A stretch of DNA of 64,000 bases, taken from assembly GCA_005408345.1 (NCBI GenBank), contig SEMN01000087.1, positions 248,001 to 312,000 of the forward strand. The letters are read 5' to 3'. Shown here piece after piece: positions 54,001 through 63,000 of this stretch. The notes below the pieces were generated by a model. It saw only the letters and a program-made list of their open reading frames with translations, was not told where the DNA came from and did not search any database. Origin of the DNA: Macquaria australasica. Taxonomy: Eukaryota; Chordata; Actinopteri; Centrarchiformes; Percichthyidae. Each line of letters begins with the position of its first letter. The stretch's first letter is position 1. A program made the position numbers and the translations under genes.

Positions 54001-57000
54001 AAACTGAATGGAGAATGTATGTCAACTACGGCATGGACCATAATAGGTAGGAACTCTTCAGTTTCTGACTCACTCTAACAGTCTGCGTAAATATTGTTAC
54101 ACAAAGATCCATAAACAACTGTAATTGCCTAACCACGCACACAGCAGACTACGCCCCCAGAATGAACATTCTGAAACAGCAGCAACGTTTGGAGTTGGAG
54201 CACACCACAAATATCTCAGTAATTAAAATCACAGGTCTACATACAATAATGAGTCAGCATAGAAACACTGATCTAACAGGGCTGTCGACAGTTATACTGT
54301 GGTCTCAATCATATGTCAGGTGAGAAAGGTGTAGAGAAGAGAGACAGATTAATAGTCATTTTCAAATCTTCATGGTCTGCTGCAGATCAATTAGCCAAGA
54401 CTGGCTTTCACCAGATGCAGATGTTTTGTTTGAGACAGCTTGCCCAAACAGTGCAACACATGGTTTTCCAAAAGTAGTCAATTTAAACATTCAGAGCATA
54501 TCGGTTTCAAAGATATTCAAAATTATTTGGACGGCATTCTCCATAAACCCTGAATAATCTGTAATGTTGTGAGTTAAGTTGAGTTTGTAAATTAGTTTAA
54601 TTACAGCACAGATGATAAAAAGTCAGTGGGGTGGAGGATTTCTCATCAAACCCACCTGCCGCTGGCAGGAATGTGTCCCCAGTTCAGTCTCCAGGTGATG
54701 ATGGGTGTTGGCACTCCAACAGCCTGACAGGTGAACGTCACTGTCGCCCCCCGTGCTGCCTGAACGGACTCTTCTGGCGGGTTTATCACAGAGGGAGGGG
54801 CTGTAAAGTGTCAAGAAGATGAGAACACATTATAAATGCACATGTACAAAAAAGGCTGGCTTGTGACTGGAATTTGGCGATCCAGTGAAGCTCATAAATG
54901 CCTTAAAGTCAGAGGAAACATAATTCTCTGCTATGGACGGACAATTCCCTTTCAGTTCTCAGGAATGGAATGGTTCACAAAAAGCTCTGTGTCTCAGTCA
55001 ACACGTGTGAAAATGGCCTGGTTCACAGCAAATTAGTCATAGCGTACAAAGGAACTCAGAGGGTGCCTATAGAGGAGAGGCGAAGAAGCATAAAGAGAGT
55101 GTAAAAAGTAAGAAAGAACAGAGTGAAATGTGCATGAGGGAGGGAGAGAGAGAGAAAGATGTTGAGTGAATGCTGTAGACAGCTGCTGGTGTGAGACTTA
55201 CTGCAGCCGTACTCATCAGAGCGGTCAGGGCAGTCTGGCTCTTCGTCACACTGGTAACTGGCTGGGATGCAGGTGCGATCACTCAGGCATTCAAACTGCT
55301 CAGGAGCACACCTGTCATCGGGACCCTTGGTGGCTGTAGTTGACAAAATGGATATTTACCGCAACTTTGAATCACTCATAAACAGTAGCATCAATTTAAG
55401 ATCGGGAGTTAGATGAGAAGGCTGATGCCACTCTCATATCTGTACGCTAAATATGAAGCTACAGTCTGCAGTCAGTTAGCTTAGCTCAGCATAAAGACAG
55501 AAAGCAGGTTCTGGCTCTCTTTTGACAAGTTGTGGTGCTGACCTATTCCTTCAAGGCAGACTTTTAATGACTCACAAAAGAAATGGAGACTTACGGCAGT
55601 CTGTTTCATCTGAGTTATCCTCACAGTCGTTGTCTCCATCACAACGCCAAAGCTTGAGGGCGCAGCGGCCATTTTTACACTTGAACTCATTGGGTTCACA
55701 AGGAGATGGAGTACCTGTGAAAAGATAAGAGGATAATTAGAGCGCATGTCGTTGTCTGAGAGTGCGCACGTGCACAAGGCTGTGTTATTTACCACATCTG
55801 AACTCGTCGCTTCCGTCCGAGCAGTCCCTCTCTCCGTCACAGATGTAATCTCGGGGGATACACTCTCCGCTCTGGCATGTGGCTTGATCCGCTCTGCAGG
55901 GTCCAGGTGGGCTGGGGGGCCTCGGGGGCTTCTTGGTGGTGGAGGTTGAGGTGGGAGGGGTGGTGGTGACTGGAGGGGTCGTCCGTGTTATGTCTAAAAC
56001 AAATCTCTAATTAAACTTAGCAAATGTTCAAAGTGGTTACTTAGAGCTGTTACCGTAAATATATCTCACATCCAGCCAGTATTCCATGCTACAGCCGACT
56101 GTTTCAACTTGCTGGCCAGCCACTCACCACAATTGGTCTCATCACTCATGTCTCTGCAGTCTGGTCTGTTGTCACACAGGTATTCCATCAGGATACATGT
56201 CCCATCACCACACCTGTGCTCATCTGGCATGCAGGGTCTGATGCCGGGGGTTACTAAGAAAGATGCAGAGGGAAAGAGGGAAGGGGAGGTGGGGTGTTTG
56301 AGGATCAAAGACATGCAAGCCATGGCTACACTACGGCCAACACACAGCACTAATGTCATATCACAGCACAAATAAAACAAAGTGAGGTGAAACACAACAG
56401 CATCCTGGGCCCCTAAGCCATCAGATTACTACAGTGAGTGGATGTTGTAAAAATGGGGTGAGCTTCGAGATCCTCAAGGACAATGTCAAGGATATTACAA
56501 CATTTTTGTAAATATTTGTTTTGCATTAGGTTTTAGACTGACTAGACTAGACACACAGACAAGACAGACACACAGACTAGACTAGACAGACTAGACTAGA
56601 CACAAAGCCTAGATTAGACACAGACTAGAGAGACACACTAGACTAGAGAGACAAACTAGACAGGCACACAAGACTATACTAGACTAGACACACTGACTAG
56701 ACTAGACAAACTAGACAAGACACACAGATCAGACTAGACTAGATACACAGGCTAGATTAGACACACAGACTAGATTATACACACAAGACTAGACTAGCCA
56801 GACTAGATTAAACAAGACAGACAGACACAGATGGATAGAGAGTCAGACTACACAGACAGATGGGAACCCTATCACCTGAGTAAAGACATTAAAGATAAAG
56901 TTTCCATTATTCTGTCCTATCAGGTGCCATGCCTGTGAACGGAGTTGGTGGAATTTGCATAAATCAAAAGGTGGTTGAGATTGCAGTGAACAGCAGCATT

Positions 57001-60000
57001 CCTAATCAAACTCATGCCATGCAAAGGTCCTTCTTATTCACTGTGCGCTACTGGACTTTAGGGACCATACTCAGAAGTCTACTTTACATTGGTGCTTCCA
57101 TGCAAAACATTCCTCAGACCACATGACCATTGCTTGAACATGGTCATTGTAAAACTTCCAACATCATACGGAAGGAAACGCTCGACTGTTCTTTCTAAAG
57201 GCACTAAAGTCACCCTACAGTTTCTACAGTACAGTCGGCTCAGCCACCATGCAGAGGGCATGGCACAGTACAAACCTGGCACTGCTATAGGCTCCACTTG
57301 AGGCAGAGGTTGAGCTAGAAACCAGAGGGAAATGTTAAGGACACTGCCTACTGCTCTGGTGGACCTTAATTTGCCGTAAACATACAGCAAACTCTTGTGA
57401 AACAGAGTCAGTCACTTCACGGCTGTGTTAAGTGGTGTTTCTCTTTGTTGAGATCTTACCTTCCCCAAGCCGTCTGAACTGAAAGCCCTGGACTGATGTG
57501 ACGTAGGAAGCAATGGCTCCCTCCTTCACCACGTTGTACAGCACGCTGCGGATCTGTTCATCATTGCTGTTGTAGTCAGAACCTACATCCAACTCCACAA
57601 ATACATCAACGCCATCCTCTCTTATCACCTTCCTGCAAAGAGCAAGACAGGCCTGGTTAGGCTACAGCCTGTGTGGAGTGCAAAGCAGATGGTAAAACAG
57701 GAAAGCTCTTTAGAGGTAAGGTTTCTCTTTGGATATGCCTTGGAGAAATTACTCACTGCTGATGAATTACTGACTACAGGCCTACACTGTTGGCCTTGGA
57801 AAAAGGGAAATAAATATCACCTGGCCAGAGTAAGACACCCAGGCAGCAGCAGCACACAGCTGCAGGGTATCTACTTTGGGTGTCAGAAAGCGTGATTTAA
57901 AGGATATGTGTTCTTACTTAATGAGGACCACGCTGACTGTCTGGACACCTGGAATCCTGTTGTAGTCCGACTCCAGCTGTGGAGGGAAAACCAGACTCGT
58001 TTAAGTTGAAATAAACAAACCTGGGCCTTATTTTCAGACATAAGGTCACACATACTTCTATCAGCATAGTCATAAATAACATGCCTGAACCTTATAAGGG
58101 TACTGTACATGACTACTATACATTAGAGTTTATCCTATGAGAATAGGGCATACCGTGTCCACCACTGCTTCAGAGATCTCATTAAAGGCTGGAGAGTAGA
58201 TGTCCTCGAGCTCTGGGCTGTAGACCAGGGAGTCGGAGAAGTTGACAAGAGCTCTGTAATATACTAGAAACAAAGGGGGGGGGGGGGGGCTGTCAGCTAA
58301 ACCACAACAACGACCACAGGCTCAGCATTAAAGTCCATCTGTTGCCGGGTTTAGATATTATAAGCCTTATTCAAGCTGTTAAGTTTATTAAAGACAATGC
58401 AATATGGGATACTGTTTGGGAATTATTTCCCTTAGGAAAGCCTTTGGTTAAATGTTTCAGAAAGTAAAATCTGAAGAGCATGACTGTGGCTTAAATAAGA
58501 GCCACATACAAATTATAGCGTCTATTTCCATATCTCAATTGTGGTCTGGTCTGTGCCGAAACCGACCACTGCAGCGTTGCACCACACATAGGCCCAAACA
58601 AGAGGCGCACACTGACACAGGCACGCTCTGCCCACATACTCATATATAACCATGAAATTACAGTATCAAGGCATGTCTTCCTCTCTGTATGTGTCTTTCT
58701 GTGGGTCATGGACATGGAAACACATACCCAACATACTCACAAATAGTGGCAGACAGATGCTGATAAAGCCCCTTTGTTGCAAAGACAGAAGTGAGTACAC
58801 TGTCTGGAACCTAATCAATGCAAACATTCAAATACACAGTACGTGGATGTCAGCCAAAATAGCAGGGCCATGAGTTTGCACCACATCTCCTGACTGAACG
58901 CCGATGATATCAGAGAGTTGGAAGGTAAGTGGGAGTTTGAGTCAGTGTCACTACTGTGCCAGCAGCTGCAGAGGAAGAAGAAGAAAATCCTCTGTGAATG
59001 ATTGTGGAAGGGGGGCCTCAACATTCCCTCCACATTTACCAAGTCAAACACATCAGGCAGGGAGGCAGGAGAGCAGCAGAGGGGGCTGCAGCAGGGATAA
59101 AATAAATAATTAGTTCCCTTTGTTTTAACTTGCTTGGGGTGTCAGGTGAAAAAGGGTAATCCCCGCAGTACAATCCAGATGTTTTCAGGTAAATTGATTC
59201 ACTTTCAAAACCTACCAACAAGCAGCTGGTTGGTTTTACATCTAGTGTGTCCACTATCTCTGCTAGAGCGTCCTTCAGTAAGGCACTGAACCCAGAAAAT
59301 TGCTACACTGTGCCTGACCTTGTGTTTCCCTCTAATCACTGAAGGAATGTAGTGAGGGAATAAAGTTCAAAGTTCAATTTCTTTTTGCACACTGACATTA
59401 TAATTCTCTTCTTCTTCTCATCTCTTCTAGCACTCTTATTGCCCTGCATCCAAAAAACTCCACCCATCTGCCACATGCGGGTTAGGACAGACCATAAAAA
59501 AAGAGTTTATAACCAATGTATCATGATGTCATGCTGATTTATTTAAACACATTGGTAAGCAACCAGTGACACAAACTCCACTGTGTTTTGTACATTAACA
59601 CCATTCAAAATAAATGAATGAAAGGTTCACACATTAACAGTGGTAACATTAACACTTTTTATGGCACACAACTTCTTGCATAACAGTGCCATTTTCAGTT
59701 CCACATGTCAAAAGCTTGGCATTTTATGGGATCAACTGTTTCCCAAGTCGTGTTGATTTTTGAGCATTTCGATTTTTACATCCCAATCTTCCATAGACAT
59801 ATGCCAAAAAAAAGATTAATTCAACTAATCAATTTTTCCACTCAAGTTATAGATACCTTTGAAACATTGTCATATTCTATATATAACTACCTGAATAAAA
59901 CATCTTGATGAGCTATATGAGTAACTCATTATCAACAAGAAATGTCAGCTGTATTATTATAATTCCATTGCCACAGGCTTAGCCCATGAAACTTAAAATA

Positions 60001-63000
60001 GCCCAGGCCCACAGGGTGCCCCGTTCTCACACTCCTGCCAACACTTTGTTAAGACGGGCCTGCCAGCCTCTGATTTCAGACTGGCAGTGTGAGTTTAGGG
60101 AGGAAGTCAATATTTGCACTGTTTCTTGCAGTCGGATGCTACTTGCCATGCCAAAAGCAAAGAGTCATGTTCTAAGTAGGCATCTGCTGAGCCTCTAGTC
60201 ACAAACATACATGCCCAAATATGTGCAAAACAATACATCTGCACACATACACATACAGCGTGATGTGGACACTGACAGCAGACACTTATCATGATTACCA
60301 GGAGCTACTTTATTAAAAGTTAAAGATTTTGTGTCTCACACTCAGGCTGTGTGTTCTCTGTGTTAAAGGCTTACACACAGCATTGGCACTACAAGACATC
60401 CCATTCCTGGTGAGGAAAAGCCTCATTTATGACAAAGTAAACTGAGCGCTGCCTATGAAAACACGCAGTGAGGTCAACATGTAACAACAGAACTGCAGCC
60501 TTTAGCGCGGCCTGGCAGGGTGCCTGAGTGCTTGCTTTGCAGGCTGTTACTGTCAGACTCATAGGAATAATTGTTAGGCCTGAATGTGGAACCAGAAGAC
60601 AGGCAACATCAAAGTTAGTCATCAAAGCGTCTCATTTGACCCGCATATAATCTAATCACTTGAGTGGGTACTCGCCGCCAGGTCAACAGCAGCTCGTAGC
60701 CCCAACTCTCTCTGAGCTTGCCGCTTTAACGTTACAGCCTGGCGAGTGTGGGACTGCTGCCGCCTGAGATCCTTTGATTAGAGTGCCGGGTTGTGCCCCG
60801 CTGCTAACGAGCGGCTCTTTTACTCCAAGACCCATTCTCCTGTGCATCACTCACTGTTTCCAGCGGGTGGAAATCCCCTCGTCAAGCAACGCTGCCATCA
60901 AGAGTGATGAAACTGTGGGGGTGCAGACATGACGGGTGGGATGAAAAAAAGGAGCATTCCACACTCTTAATTCACAAACTTATTTAGCTATTAAAGCTGT
61001 TCAGTAGAACTGTGGCGGCTTTGTGCAATGGGCCCCCTCTGAACACATGGAGGCCTATGCAGAAGACAAAGACTTGATTGAGCACTGAGCCCAGCCTGGC
61101 CTTTAAAGCCCAGCCGCATTGGGCTTGACCTTCAACCCCCAAGGCAGCGCCCACGGCATCGGCCCAGCACCACCCGAGCCATTTAGAAAGGGAGTGAGGG
61201 AGAGCCGGAATCTGTAAGAACAAGGCCCAAACCACATTGCCTCAGCTAGCCCATCAAATATCTTTAATAATACATGTTTTTCCAGTCCGTGGGCTTTTCC
61301 TCTTTCTCTCTCTCTCATCTCCATCTCTGTCTGAATCTTTCTTAGTGTAATATATTCATGTCCCAGCTGCCTCTTTCTCAGCTTAACTCATGTGGACAGG
61401 ACCCCTGCTACTTAACCCTTTTGCTGGTGGCCAGCCAAACAACTCTGTCTCCAAGCCCACACATTGCCCTCTGGGGAACTTTTGGGAAAAACTTCTGGCT
61501 TCACTATTAAGCTTGCCCCCTTGTGCTCTCCCACGGCTTGCAATGTAAGCATCAAAAACCACCATTGTGTATAAAAAAAAGCACATTTTTATACTCGTGT
61601 TGTACTGATTCTGTGAAACAGCTGGTTCATATCATTGGGATGAGCCATCTGCATACGGCTGAAATTACAAAAAGCACTTTTCAAATTAAATTGTGGAACA
61701 CATTTATGCAAGTGTTGGCTGTGCACAAAGATGAACAGTTACACTGTGTGTGACTCCAACATATCAAGATGTTTTCAGCTGGAAATGCAAGTGTTGTCAC
61801 TCAAGTGTGATGAACTACAGTATTACTCAATGGAATAACCCCATCATTTTCCACTGGCATCAGAAAACACTGGGAAACGCCTGCAAGACACTAGGAAAAA
61901 CAGACTCGCTAGACTTAAACACTGCATGCCCAAGCTGAGTCTTCCTTGGAATGTTATCTGAGAGTGTGTTTGGAAATGAGAGTGCATAACTGAGCAGAGC
62001 AGGTGACAGGAGAGCGTGCCAAAGACAAGAGGAGAGAAACCGTAGCATAAAAACGAAAGAAGTGCTTGAGGACTTACTGTAGTCTGGTTTGACTGGGCTT
62101 TGTATGTTCCTCAGATATGAAGAGTCCAACCAGTGTGCTATGGCAGGCAATGAGGGGCGAGGAGCAAGGAGCAAGAGACAGGGGGAAGAGATGTAGTGCA
62201 GAGGTCAACGGGGCACAAAACAGGGAGCCAAAGGTCAAGGATCAAACGAGAAAAGCGACACAAGGACCAGGGAGAAGGATCGAGTTAGCCAGGCAGGTGC
62301 AGAGAGGTTAAAGTTTCAGGAAAGTTAGACAGGAAATGATTGGAAGCAAGGAGAGAAAAGAGAAAGAGAATTGCCATAAGAGTTGTCTTAACAGAAAATA
62401 TACAGCAAATAGATCAAATGTGTTGGAAAATATCAGTGAAATCAACATGAGAAAACAGCCAAGATAACAGCAAGAAATAAAGTAAAGTTGTCATTGCAAT
62501 TTTATGAAAAGCTCGAAATGTCAGCATCAATTTGCAGTTATCAGTTGTCCCACTAATCATTACCATCCACATGCTGTGGATAGTCATGCTCAATGGGACA
62601 ATGGATCCCGTGGTTTTTGTTGACTAATGAGTTCAACCAGTGTCTGTCTGGAAACACACAAGGAAGTCTGCGTTGCATGACATCATCAAGGAGAAAAGGT
62701 CAGAGGGCATCTCTTTCGAAGTGACTCCTCTTCAGTCTGACAGAACAGAGAGGATATCCTACGAATCAAACACACGCTTTCACGCACCACTCTTCACATG
62801 TCTGCTGTCCGACGCACACATCCACCCTGGGGCTTTGCAGCGACGCAGGGAGGAGCTGCTTCCTGTTTGTCCCTCCTAAATGGAAAGAACTGAGCACCAT
62901 TATAACCTTTTTTTTAACCAAAAGTTGAGCCCTCTGCACTGGCACAGGCAACAATGACCATGTTCTGTTTTGTGGTGACTCATTCATTCTTCCACTGCTT

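Noticed and set aside
60848..60905. Segment with CCCCCACAG acceptor and GTGAGT donor containing RGD/LDEG-like codons
   Set aside because: The only open frame is phase 1 to phase 2, which does not fit the SEA exon at 58263; the other frames have stops.
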